DNA of 64,000 nt, from NCBI RefSeq assembly GCF_029714285.1, contig NZ_CP121663.1, forward strand, positions 1,178,001-1,242,000, given 5' to 3'. Origin of the DNA: Rhizobium sp. CB3090. Lineage in GTDB: Bacteria > Pseudomonadota > Alphaproteobacteria > Rhizobiales > Rhizobiaceae. The translations under genes and the position numbers were made by a program. The notes under the pieces were generated by a model, which was not told the origin of the DNA, made no database searches, and saw only the letters and a list, made by a program, of their open reading frames with translations. Shown here in pieces: positions 23,921 through 33,714 of this stretch; the stretch's first letter is position 1, and each line of letters begins with the position of its first letter.

Positions 23921-24643
23921 CTATTTGGTGTAGAGGGCTCTGGATCGCTCCAGATGCTTCATGACCGCAGCTTCTGCACCATCGGCATCATGGACGGAAA
24001 GCCGTTCCAATATTTCTTCATGCTCCACAAGCGTGAACTTTTCCTTGCCGGTCCAGATAAGCATCTCGGTATGGTAGGTCTTCAGCCACGCCAGCATCGC
24101 CTCGCTGACCGCGACGAAGATCGGATTTCCGGAAATCTGGGCAATCCGGGTGTGAAACTGCATGTCGGCCGAAATGAATTCCTCGGCACGCCCCAGGGAG
24201 GCCCGCTGGCGTTCGATAATATCCCTGAGGTCGGCGATATCTTTTTCGGTTGCGCGCGGTGCGGCCTCCCGGGCCATGCCGCGCTCGAAGAATATGCGCG
24301 CGCTTTTCAGATGCTCGAGAGAGTCCGAAGACTGCGACAGCATGATCTTCGCCGTCAAATCGACCTGCCGGAAAATCGATTTCGCGGTCAGCTGCAGCAC
24401 TTTCGCCCGCTCCCCATGCGAGATGCTGACCAATCCCATATTGGCAAGCGACTGCATCGCCTCGCGGATCGCCGGACGCCCGACACCGAAGCGCTCCATG
24501 AGAACACGCTCGGACGGCATCTCGTCGCCGGGTTTGAGTTCTCCGGACGTGATCAACCGCTCTAATCGGTCGAATACTTCGTCGGAGAGCTTCCGACGTA
24601 CGATCTGTTCGACTGGCTGGCTCATGGCATCTCGCTGGCTCAA
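23921..24643 (-). CDS. GntR/FadR-type repressor, probable apiose-island regulator
   Basis: 240 residues: winged helix (VFDRLERLITSGELKPGDEM, SERVLMERFGVGRPAIREAM) and an FCD ligand domain (HTRIAQISGNPIFVAVSEAM). The frame starts at a TTG (24643) with GGGAG seven bases before it; an in-frame ATG at 24625 has no ribosome site, so TTG is preferred. It is divergent from the RuBisCO-like gene, and the shared CTCATTATACCA site lies in between. That site resembles the FadR-family consensus T-x-GT-x3-AC-x-A when read on the other strand. It is therefore the best candidate to control the whole island; the inducer is presumably an apiose intermediate. Confidence 0.85.
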   Translation of the reverse strand: MSQRDAMSQPVEQIVRRKLSDEVFDRLERLITSGELKPGDEMPSERVLMERFGVGRPAIREAMQSLANMGLVSISHGERAKVLQLTAKSIFRQVDLTAKIMLSQSSDSLEHLKSARIFFERGMAREAAPRATEKDIADLRDIIERQRASLGRAEEFISADMQFHTRIAQISGNPIFVAVSEAMLAWLKTYHTEMLIWTGKEKFTLVEHEEILERLSVHDADGAEAAVMKHLERSRALYTK

Positions 24644-24741
24644 AGCTTTTCTCCCTTATGCAATGTCAGACAGCGCCGAGAAAGCCCGTTCGGAACGAGT
24701 TAGGCCTCCTGAACAAAAAAATCGTTGCACAAATTGGAATA

Positions 24742-24754
24742 CTCATTATACCAG
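24742..24754. promoter_or_regulatory. Island operator, site 1 (CTCATTATACCAG)
   Basis: Lies between the GntR gene and the RuBisCO-like gene. The same 12-base core recurs exactly at 27451 and with one change at 37318, each time upstream of an island transcription unit. Reverse reading gives TGGTATAATGA, close to the FadR-subfamily operator pattern. Confidence 0.65.
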
Positions 24755-24807
24755 ATCACGAGTTGACGCCACGACAAAATCGTTGGCGAGAGGAGCAACG
24801 GCTGCTT

Positions 24808-26067
24808 ATGAGCATTACCATTACCTACCGCATCGAGACCGCCGGCCACATCGAAGCGATGGCCGACAAGATTGCCAGCGATCAGTCGACGGGCACCTTC
24901 GTGCCGGTTCCCGGAGAAACCGAAGAGCTGAAATCGCGGGTGGCGGCACGAGTCCTGGGTATTCGGCGGCTGGAAGATGCCGAGCGGCCGACATGGCCCG
25001 AAGTTGCCGCCGGGCACGGTCCTCTTCATCGCGCTGATGTCGACATCGCCTTTCCGCTCGATGCCATCGGCACCGATCTTTCCGCGCTGATGACGATCGC
25101 GATCGGCGGCGTCTACTCGATCAAAGGCATGACGGGTATTCGTATCGTCGACATGAAGCTGCCGGGGGCCTTTTACGGCGTGCATCCGGGTCCGCAATTC
25201 GGTGTTGCCGGCAGCAAGCACCTGACGGGCGTAGAAGGACGTCCCATCATCGGTACGATCGTCAAACCGGCGCTCGGCCTTCGCCCCGCCGAGACGGCCG
25301 AACTGGTCGGCGAGCTCATCCGCTCAGGCGTGGATTTCATCAAGGACGATGAAAAGCTGATGAGCCCCGCTTACTCGCCTCTGAAGGAGCGTGTCGAGGC
25401 GATGATGCCGCTGATCCTCGATCACGAGCAGAAGACCGGCAAGAAGGTGATGTATGCCTTCGGCATTTCCCACGCCGACCCTGACGAGATGATGCGCAAC
25501 CACGATCTCGTCCTGAAGGCCGGCGGCAATTGTGCGGTCGTCAACATCAACTCCATCGGTTTCGGCGGCATGAGCTTCCTTCGCAAGCGCTCCGGGCTGG
25601 TGCTGCATGCCCATCGTAACGGCTGGGACGTGCTGACGCGCCATCCGGGCGCGGGCATGGATTTCAAGGTCTATCAGCAGTTCTGGCGTTTGCTCGGCGT
25701 CGATCAATTTCAGATCAACGGCATACGCGTCAAATATTGGGAGCCGGACGAAAGCTTCGTCGAGTCCTTCAAGGCCGTCAGCGCGCCGCTGTTCGATCCG
25801 TCCGATTGCCCGCTCCCCGTTGCCGGCTCGGGTCAATGGGGCGGCCAAGCGCCGGAGACCTACCAGCGGACCGGCCGCACCACCGATCTGCTCTATCTCT
25901 GCGGCGGCGGCATCGTCAGCCACCCTTTCGGACCAGCCGCCGGCGTCCGTGCGATCCAACAGGCGTGGCAGGCCGCCGTCGCAGACATCCCGCTCGAGGT
26001 CTATGCGAAGGACCATCCGGAACTCGCCGCTTCGATCGCAAAATTCAGTGACGGCAAAGGCGCATGA
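24808..26067 (+). CDS. RuBisCO-like protein, candidate 3-oxo-isoapionate-4-phosphate decarboxylase or transcarboxylase/hydrolase
   Basis: 419 residues with the RuBisCO large-subunit fold. The start at 24808 (MSITITYRIE) has AGGAG 12 bases upstream; the frame is open 50 codons further without support. It keeps the catalytic Lys (IVKPALGL, Lys153, like Lys175) and the metal-site segment FIKDDE (Lys179, Asp181, Glu182, like 201/203/204). LHAHR (267-270) matches the His294 region and CGGG (365-368) the phosphate loop. The loop that carries His327 in true RuBisCO reads FQING, and the second KPK Lys is Ala, so it should not fix CO2. With a DUF1537 kinase and an ApnO-type gene next to it, it fits the D-apiose enzymes OiaX or OiaT. 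The stop overlaps the next start. Confidence 0.85.
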   Translation: MSITITYRIETAGHIEAMADKIASDQSTGTFVPVPGETEELKSRVAARVLGIRRLEDAERPTWPEVAAGHGPLHRADVDIAFPLDAIGTDLSALMTIAIGGVYSIKGMTGIRIVDMKLPGAFYGVHPGPQFGVAGSKHLTGVEGRPIIGTIVKPALGLRPAETAELVGELIRSGVDFIKDDEKLMSPAYSPLKERVEAMMPLILDHEQKTGKKVMYAFGISHADPDEMMRNHDLVLKAGGNCAVVNINSIGFGGMSFLRKRSGLVLHAHRNGWDVLTRHPGAGMDFKVYQQFWRLLGVDQFQINGIRVKYWEPDESFVESFKAVSAPLFDPSDCPLPVAGSGQWGGQAPETYQRTGRTTDLLYLCGGGIVSHPFGPAAGVRAIQQAWQAAVADIPLEVYAKDHPELAASIAKFSDGKGA

Positions 26068-27407
26068 TGGCGACGGGCAATCTTCTGATCAGCTATTACG
26101 GGGACGATTTCACCGGCTCGACCGACGTGATGGAAGCTCTGGCTTCGAACGGCGTTCCGACGGTGCTTTTTCTTGGCATTCCGGATGCTGCGCTGCTGGA
26201 GCGCTTCAGCCAATGCCGGGCGATCGGCATTGCCGGCACAAGTCGCAGCGAGACCCCGGAGTGGATGCAACAGCATCTTGTTCCGGCATTGCGATGGCTT
26301 AAGGGGCTCGAAGCGAAGATATGCCATTATAAGGTCTGCTCCACCTTCGATTCCAGTCCGGCGATCGGCAATATCGGCAAGGCGATCGAAATCGGCAGGG
26401 AGCTTTTTTCGCAATCCTCCGTGCCGGTCGTCGTTGGTGCGCCGCAGCTCAAACGCTATACAGCCTTCGGCCATCTTTTCGCAGCCTATCAAGGCCGAGT
26501 CTACCGCATCGATCGCCATCCGGTCATGAGCCGCCATCCGGTCACACCGATGGATGAAGCCGATCTGACGCTGCATCTCGGCAAGCAGACCTCCCTCCCC
26601 GTCAGCCTTGTTGATGTCGTGACCCTGATGGCCACGGATGCGAATGATCGGGTCGACGAATGTGCGGCCGAAACAGCCGGAATCATACTGATCGACGTCG
26701 ACAGCGCCGAAACACAGGCCGCTGCGGGAACTCAGCTTTGGCGCCGCGCAGCAAAGGACGGACCCTTCGTCGCCGGCTCTTCCGGCATCGAATACGCGCT
26801 TCTGAATGCTTGGCGTCGCGAAGGTCTGATTGGCGAGCGTCCTGTTTTTGCCTCGCCCGGAAAGGTCGAACGCCTGGCCGTCGTCTCGGGCAGCGTCTCG
26901 CCGACGACGGAAAGGCAGATACGTCACGCAATGACGGATGGTTTCGATGGCATCGATCTCGATCCTCTGGCGCTTGTCGGCGAAAGCGGTGACCGGGCGA
27001 TCGACGATGCCGTCCATGCCGGCATTGCCGGCCTGAAGACAGGCCACAGCGTCATCCTGCATACGGCGCTTGGCCCTTCCGCCGACCGCGGCAGCGCGAT
27101 TGACCGCGTTCCCGGCGCCCGGCATCGGCTCGGACAGGCCCTTGGCATCATCCTGCGGCGCCTGGTTGAAAGCGAAAAGCTGGGCCGCGCGGTCATCGCC
27201 GGCGGCGACACATCGAGCCATGCGCTCAGGGAATTGCGCGTCGAAGCACTGACGACGCTACTCCCTCTTCCACAGACACCAGGGTCGCCGCTCTGCATGG
27301 CTCACGGCAGCTACGCCCCGACCAATGGACTGCAGATCGCGCTGAAAGGCGGGCAGGTGGGAACCAATGGCTATTTCCTGCAGATCCGCGATGGAAGCAG
27401 CGCTTAG
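26064..27407 (+). CDS. oiaK: Four-carbon acid sugar kinase family (DUF1537), probable 3-oxo-isoapionate kinase
   Basis: 447 residues. The DUF1537 N-terminal domain is recognisable from ISYYGDDFTGSTDVMEALAS and the C-terminal nucleotide-binding part from VIAGGDTSSHALRELR. Members phosphorylate sugar acids such as erythronate, threonate and, in apiose pathways, 3-oxo-isoapionate at O4. ATG 26064 overlaps the stop of the RuBisCO-like gene (ATGA), so the two are translationally coupled, as expected if the kinase product is the substrate of the RuBisCO-like enzyme. Specificity is inferred from the neighbours. An operator and a new promoter follow the gene. Confidence 0.8.
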   Translation: MMATGNLLISYYGDDFTGSTDVMEALASNGVPTVLFLGIPDAALLERFSQCRAIGIAGTSRSETPEWMQQHLVPALRWLKGLEAKICHYKVCSTFDSSPAIGNIGKAIEIGRELFSQSSVPVVVGAPQLKRYTAFGHLFAAYQGRVYRIDRHPVMSRHPVTPMDEADLTLHLGKQTSLPVSLVDVVTLMATDANDRVDECAAETAGIILIDVDSAETQAAAGTQLWRRAAKDGPFVAGSSGIEYALLNAWRREGLIGERPVFASPGKVERLAVVSGSVSPTTERQIRHAMTDGFDGIDLDPLALVGESGDRAIDDAVHAGIAGLKTGHSVILHTALGPSADRGSAIDRVPGARHRLGQALGIILRRLVESEKLGRAVIAGGDTSSHALRELRVEALTTLLPLPQTPGSPLCMAHGSYAPTNGLQIALKGGQVGTNGYFLQIRDGSSA

Positions 27408-27450
27408 AAAAATGAGGTTTATACATTTCGGATAATGGAGTGATCATTGA

Positions 27451-27462
27451 CTCATTATACCA
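27451..27462. promoter_or_regulatory. Island operator, site 2 (CTCATTATACCA)
   Basis: Exact copy of the 12-base core of site 1, 40 bases before the ApnO-type gene. A TTGACT element directly overlaps its left edge, so a bound repressor would cover the promoter of the apnO-ABC-apsD-apnL-dhaKL unit. Confidence 0.65.
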
Positions 27463-27501
27463 CTTGCGATACCACAATTTGAAATCGACGAGGAAGAAAA
27501 C

Positions 27502-29348
<1,847 letters not shown>

Positions 29349-29366
29349 CGGCGGACCAAGCATTGC

Positions 29367-29393
29367 GGAGGGCGTGGCAAAGCCACGCTCTCC
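29367..29393 (+). terminator. Intra-operon hairpin after the binding-protein gene
   Basis: A 12-base-pair stem (29367-29378 with 29382-29393, one G-T pair) closes on an AAA loop; TTTT occurs 6 bases later. It probably reduces read-through or protects the upstream mRNA, giving more binding protein than transporter. Confidence 0.6.
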
Positions 29394-29423
29394 TGACGTT
29401 TTCTGTGAGATGAGGTGCATTGC

Positions 29424-30068
29424 ATGTTGAGGATCAGAGGCGCCGTTGTGGCCCTCATATTGGCCGCAGCACTGCCCGGCTGTAAGATCATCAAGACGCC
29501 GACGGCCGAGGAAAAGGCGGCGCAGGCGGCAAAGAGCGCCTTCGATCCCGCGGCCAAGGTCGACGCGATCTGGCAATCGCAGGCGGTACCCGACCTTGAA
29601 AAGCGTGCCGGCGATCTCAAGGCGGTGATGCAGGCTGCGGCATCGAACCCGGACGAGGCCGGCGCAAAATACGGCAATCCGCGGAAGCAGAGCACATCTC
29701 CTTGGACCTATGCCGTGAAGCTCAAAGGCAAGATTGTCGCCGCCGACACGGCGTCCCGTGCCGCAACGCTCGACGTCGATGTCGACGGTGACGGCAAGGC
29801 CGATGCGAAGGTTCAAATCGGTCCGGCAATCCGCGGCACGGCATTACGCGATGCTTTGGATTTCGTCGACTTCAACGAATTCAAGAACCAGATCGAATGG
29901 GCGCAATTCGGCAAGGCTTTCAATGAGAAGGTGAACACGTCCTTTCTCGCCGCTCTGCCGAGGGACGGCCTGACGGGAAAGACGGTCGAGGTAACCGGCG
30001 CATTTCCGCTGCCCGCATCGGGCCAGCTTCCCCTGATTACCCCGTCGGCGCTGACGCTGGGACAATGA
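29424..30068 (+). CDS. DUF2291 family lipoprotein of a sugar ABC operon
   Basis: 214 residues. It starts with a lipoprotein signal, LRIRGAVVALILAAALPGC, in which Cys is the lipidation site, so it is membrane-anchored in the periplasm. The mature part has the DUF2291 layout (FDPAAKVDAIWQSQAVPDLE, WTYAVKLKGKIVAADT, EWAQFGKAFNEKVN). Such proteins occur almost only beside ribose-type ABC importers; their role is unknown. ATG 29424 follows a GATGAGG ribosome site, and the frame also has an upstream GTG. Its stop overlaps the start of the ATPase gene (ATGA). Confidence 0.8.
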   Translation: MLRIRGAVVALILAAALPGCKIIKTPTAEEKAAQAAKSAFDPAAKVDAIWQSQAVPDLEKRAGDLKAVMQAAASNPDEAGAKYGNPRKQSTSPWTYAVKLKGKIVAADTASRAATLDVDVDGDGKADAKVQIGPAIRGTALRDALDFVDFNEFKNQIEWAQFGKAFNEKVNTSFLAALPRDGLTGKTVEVTGAFPLPASGQLPLITPSALTLGQ

Positions 30069-31615
30069 CAATGAGCAACACGACCCAGGAAGACATCATC
30101 CTTCGTCTAGAGGACGTGTCCAAGGTTTATTCGGGCATCGTCGCGGTCAAACGCGCCAACCTCGAACTGCGGCGCGGCGCGGTCAATGTGCTGGTCGGGG
30201 AAAATGGCGCTGGCAAATCGACGTTGATGAAGATCATCGCCGGAGTAGAACGTCCGACCGCCGGCCGCATCCTCCTGGAGGGCGAAGCCGTCCATTTCGA
30301 CAGTCCCGCCGACGCGCAGGCGCGCGGTATCGGCATGATTTTCCAGGAGCTCAATCTTTTCGCCAACATGACGGTCGCCGAGAACATTTTCACGACACGC
30401 GAAATCACTCGCGGCGTTTTCGGCATCGACCACAAGGCGCAGATCAGCAAGGCCAACGAATTTCTGAAGAAGCTGGATGCAGGCATCAGCGCCGAGACCA
30501 TGGTCGAGGATCTGCCGATTGGACAGCAGCAGCTTGTCGAAATCGCCAAGGCCATTTCGCTCAATGCCCGCATCCTGATCATGGACGAGCCGACATCGGC
30601 GCTTTCAGCGGCTGAGGTCGACATTCTTTTCAAGGTGATCGCCGAACTGAAGGCGCAGGGCGTCGCGATCGTCTATATCTCCCACCGGCTGGAAGAGCTG
30701 ATGCGGATCGGCGATTACATCACCGTGCTGCGCGACGGGCAGATCACCGGCCAGGCGATGGTACGCGATATCGATACGAGATGGATCGTCCGGTCGATGA
30801 TCGGATCGGATGCCAAGGATTTTGCCCGGGACGGCGGCCACGCGATCGGCAAGGAAGCCTTTCGTGCAGAAGACGTCAGTCTGCCGCGGCCGACCGGCGG
30901 CCTTGCCGTAGACCACGTCTCGCTCTCCGTTCGCGCCGGTGAAATCCTCGGCATATATGGTTTGATGGGCGCAGGCCGCAGCGAGTTTTTCGAATGCGTC
31001 ATGGGCCGGCATATGCATTCCACCGGCAAGATCTTCATCGACGGCGTCGAGGTCCATGAACGTGACACGACCCGCCGTATCAGGCGCGGCCTGGCGCTGA
31101 TCCCGGAGGATCGGCAGCGCGAGGGTCTGGTGCAGGTGCTCTCCATCGCCAGCAATCTGACGCTTGCAAGCCTCGGCCGCTTCGCCCGCTTCTTTCATAT
31201 CGATGCCGGCGCGGAAAAGCGCGCCATTCGCGACATGATCCGAGATCTCTCCATCAAGGCGCCCAATCCCGATTTCGAAGTGACATCGATGTCCGGCGGC
31301 AATCAGCAGAAAGTCGTCATCGGCAAGGCTTTGATGACGGACCCCAAGGTTCTTCTGATGGACGAGCCGAGCCGGGGCATCGATGTCGGCGCCAAGGCCG
31401 ATGTCTTTCGCACCATGCGCAGGCTTGCCGGCAAGGGTCTCGCAATCCTGTTTTCAACCTCGGACCTTGAAGAGGTCATGGCGCTTTCCGATCGGATCGC
31501 TGTCTTGAGCAACGGCCAGTTGGTCGCCGTTTTCGACAGAAACGAAGCGACGGAAGAGGCCATCGTCGCCGCATCGGCCAAGGGACACGGACATACAAGG
31601 GAACTCGCGTCATGA
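30065..31615 (+). CDS. Sugar ABC transporter, double ATPase subunit (RbsA type)
   Basis: 516 residues with two ABC cassettes, as in monosaccharide (CUT2) importers. The first has Walker A GENGAGKSTLMK and Walker B ILIMDEPTSAL. The second has the degenerate A-loop GLMGAGRSEFFE, signature SGGNQQKVVIGKAL and VLLMDEPSRGID. ATG 30065 overlaps the previous stop; ATG 30071 is an alternative. Its end overlaps the permease start. It energises uptake of the sugar bound by the 28407-29348 protein. Confidence 0.94.
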   Translation: MTMSNTTQEDIILRLEDVSKVYSGIVAVKRANLELRRGAVNVLVGENGAGKSTLMKIIAGVERPTAGRILLEGEAVHFDSPADAQARGIGMIFQELNLFANMTVAENIFTTREITRGVFGIDHKAQISKANEFLKKLDAGISAETMVEDLPIGQQQLVEIAKAISLNARILIMDEPTSALSAAEVDILFKVIAELKAQGVAIVYISHRLEELMRIGDYITVLRDGQITGQAMVRDIDTRWIVRSMIGSDAKDFARDGGHAIGKEAFRAEDVSLPRPTGGLAVDHVSLSVRAGEILGIYGLMGAGRSEFFECVMGRHMHSTGKIFIDGVEVHERDTTRRIRRGLALIPEDRQREGLVQVLSIASNLTLASLGRFARFFHIDAGAEKRAIRDMIRDLSIKAPNPDFEVTSMSGGNQQKVVIGKALMTDPKVLLMDEPSRGIDVGAKADVFRTMRRLAGKGLAILFSTSDLEEVMALSDRIAVLSNGQLVAVFDRNEATEEAIVAASAKGHGHTRELAS

Positions 31616-32676
31616 CCGCGGATACATCTTCTTCATTTGCGGCCAAGCGGTCGAACGGCTCCATTCTCCTGACGTTGATGAAGCTCCGGACCTTCATTGC
31701 CCTCTTTGCCGTGATCATCTTCTTCGCCATCTTCGCGCCGAACTTCACCTCGACGGCGAACATGATCCTGATGTCGAAACACGTTGCGCTCAACGCCTTC
31801 CTGGCGATGGGCATGACTTTCGTCATCATCACCGGCGGCATCGACCTTTCGGTCGGCTCGATCGTCGGCCTATGCGGAATGGTCACCGGCGCTTTGATCC
31901 TCAACGGCGTCGAATTGCCGATCGGATATACGGTCTACTTCAACCTCTATGAGATCGTGCTGATCACCCTTGCCGTCGGTATCGTCATCGGGCTGATCAA
32001 CGGGCTGCTCATCACCAAGCTCAACGTTGCGCCCTTCATCGCGACGCTTGGAACGCTGTACATCGCGCGCGGCATGGCGTTGCTGTCTTCCGACGGCCAG
32101 ACCTTTCCGAACCTCGTCGGCAGGCCGGAATTCGACACGACCGGCTTCGATGTCTTCGGTGCGGGAAGGCTGCTCGGTCTCCCGGTTTCCATCTGGATCC
32201 TCATCGTTCTGGCATTGCTCGCCGCTTATGTCGCCCGCTCGACACCGATCGGCCGGCATATCTTTGCCGTTGGCGGCAACGAGCGCGCGGCGCGCATGTC
32301 GGGCATTCGCGTCGATCTGGTGAAGATCTTTGTCTACATGTTCTCCGGATTGTGCGCTGCGATCGTCGGCATCGTCATTTCGTCGGAGCTGATGGCGGCG
32401 CATCCGGCGACCGGCGAAAGCTTCGAGCTCAACGCCATCGCCGCGGCCGTCCTCGGCGGCACCTCCATGTCCGGCGGACGGGGGACGATCGGCGGCACGA
32501 TCATCGGCGCTTTCGTCATCGGCATCCTCTCAGACGGATTGGTGATGATGGGCGTCTCCTCCTTTTGGCAAATGGTCATCAAAGGGCTGGTCATCATCAT
32601 TGCAGTGGTCGTCGACCAGGCGCAACGCCGTCTCCAGCAGCGCGTCACACTCATGCAAATGGCAAAGGCGGGTTGA
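31612..32676 (+). CDS. Sugar ABC transporter, permease subunit (RbsC type)
   Basis: 354 residues with about ten hydrophobic segments. The BPD_transp_2 family pattern is seen in FVIITGGIDLSVGSIVGLCG and AVLGGTSMSGGRGTIGGT. It overlaps the ATPase gene by 4 bp and ends 3 bp before the dehydrogenase gene, so import and the first catabolic step are made from one message. The single permease implies a homodimer in the membrane. Confidence 0.94.
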   Translation: MTADTSSSFAAKRSNGSILLTLMKLRTFIALFAVIIFFAIFAPNFTSTANMILMSKHVALNAFLAMGMTFVIITGGIDLSVGSIVGLCGMVTGALILNGVELPIGYTVYFNLYEIVLITLAVGIVIGLINGLLITKLNVAPFIATLGTLYIARGMALLSSDGQTFPNLVGRPEFDTTGFDVFGAGRLLGLPVSIWILIVLALLAAYVARSTPIGRHIFAVGGNERAARMSGIRVDLVKIFVYMFSGLCAAIVGIVISSELMAAHPATGESFELNAIAAAVLGGTSMSGGRGTIGGTIIGAFVIGILSDGLVMMGVSSFWQMVIKGLVIIIAVVVDQAQRRLQQRVTLMQMAKAG

Positions 32677-32679
32677 GAT

Positions 32680-33714
32680 ATGGCGGAACTCAAGGGTGCG
32701 CTCATCGGCTGCGGCTTCTTCGCGGTCAATCAGATGCATGCGTGGAAGGACGTCGATGGCGCTGAGATCGTCGCGATCTGCGATCGTGATCCCGCGCGGT
32801 TGAAGATTGTCGGCGACCAATTCGGCATCGAGCGCCGCTACAACGATGCGGCGGCGCTTTTCGCCGATGGCGGCTTCGATTTTGTCGATATCGCGACAAC
32901 GGTGCAAAGCCACCGTGCTTTGGTGGAAATGGCAGCGGCCCATAAGGTCCCGGCCATCTGCCAAAAGCCTTTTGCGAAGACGTTGAGCGACGCCAAAGCC
33001 ATGGTCAAAGCTTGCGCCGACGCGGCAATCCCCCTGATGGTTCACGAGAATTTCCGCTGGCAGACGCCGATCCAGGCATTGAAGGCCGTCCTTCAATCGG
33101 GCGCGATCGGCGAGCCGTTCTGGGGCCGCTTTTCCTTCCGCTCCGGCTATGATGTCTTTTCCGGCCAGCCCTATCTTGCCGAGGGCGAGCGCTTCATCAT
33201 CGAAGATCTTGGTATCCACACGCTCGATATCGCACGCTTCATCCTGGGCGACGTCGCGACACTCACCGCGCGCACCAAACGGGTCAATCCGAAGATCAAG
33301 GGCGAAGATGTCGCAACGATCATGCTCGACCATCAGAATGGCGCGACCTCGATCGTCGACGTCAGCTATGCGACCAAGCTTGGGACTGAGCCTTTTCCCG
33401 AAACGCTGATCGAGATCGACGGAACGCTGGGAACGATCCGGCTCTCGCAAGGCTATCGTCTCGAGGTCAACAGCGCAGAGGGCACGGCGGTTTCGGATGC
33501 CTCGCCCAGGCTACTCTCCTGGGCTTCCCGCCCGTGGCACAACATCCAAGAAAGTGTCCTGGCCATCCAACAGCACTGGACAGACCGCCTCGCATCCGGC
33601 GGCGAAACGTCCACATCAGGCGCGGACAATCTGAAGACCTTTGCCCTTGTCGAAGCAGCCTATGACAGTGCCGCTCACGGGAGGACAGTCGATATTGGGG
33701 CAATGTTGCGATGA
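32680..33714 (+). CDS. apsD: Gfo/Idh/MocA-family dehydrogenase, probable D-apiose dehydrogenase
   Basis: 344 residues. The N-terminal Rossmann domain begins ALIGCGFFAVNQMHAW. The usual EKP signature reads CQKPFAKT, and the C-terminal substrate domain carries the catalytic DLGIHTLDIARF. ApsD oxidises D-apiose with NAD+ to apionolactone, which is the expected first step after uptake by the transporter encoded just upstream. The stop overlaps the start of the lactonase-like gene by 4 bp, which supports consecutive steps. Gfo/Idh/MocA proteins are diverse, so identification depends on the neighbours. Confidence 0.8.
   Translation: MAELKGALIGCGFFAVNQMHAWKDVDGAEIVAICDRDPARLKIVGDQFGIERRYNDAAALFADGGFDFVDIATTVQSHRALVEMAAAHKVPAICQKPFAKTLSDAKAMVKACADAAIPLMVHENFRWQTPIQALKAVLQSGAIGEPFWGRFSFRSGYDVFSGQPYLAEGERFIIEDLGIHTLDIARFILGDVATLTARTKRVNPKIKGEDVATIMLDHQNGATSIVDVSYATKLGTEPFPETLIEIDGTLGTIRLSQGYRLEVNSAEGTAVSDASPRLLSWASRPWHNIQESVLAIQQHWTDRLASGGETSTSGADNLKTFALVEAAYDSAAHGRTVDIGAMLR

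Noticed and set aside
24808..26067. Genuine carbon-fixing RuBisCO
   Set aside because: The loop carrying His327 and the second KPK lysine are changed, no small subunit or phosphoribulokinase is near, and the neighbours are apionate enzymes.
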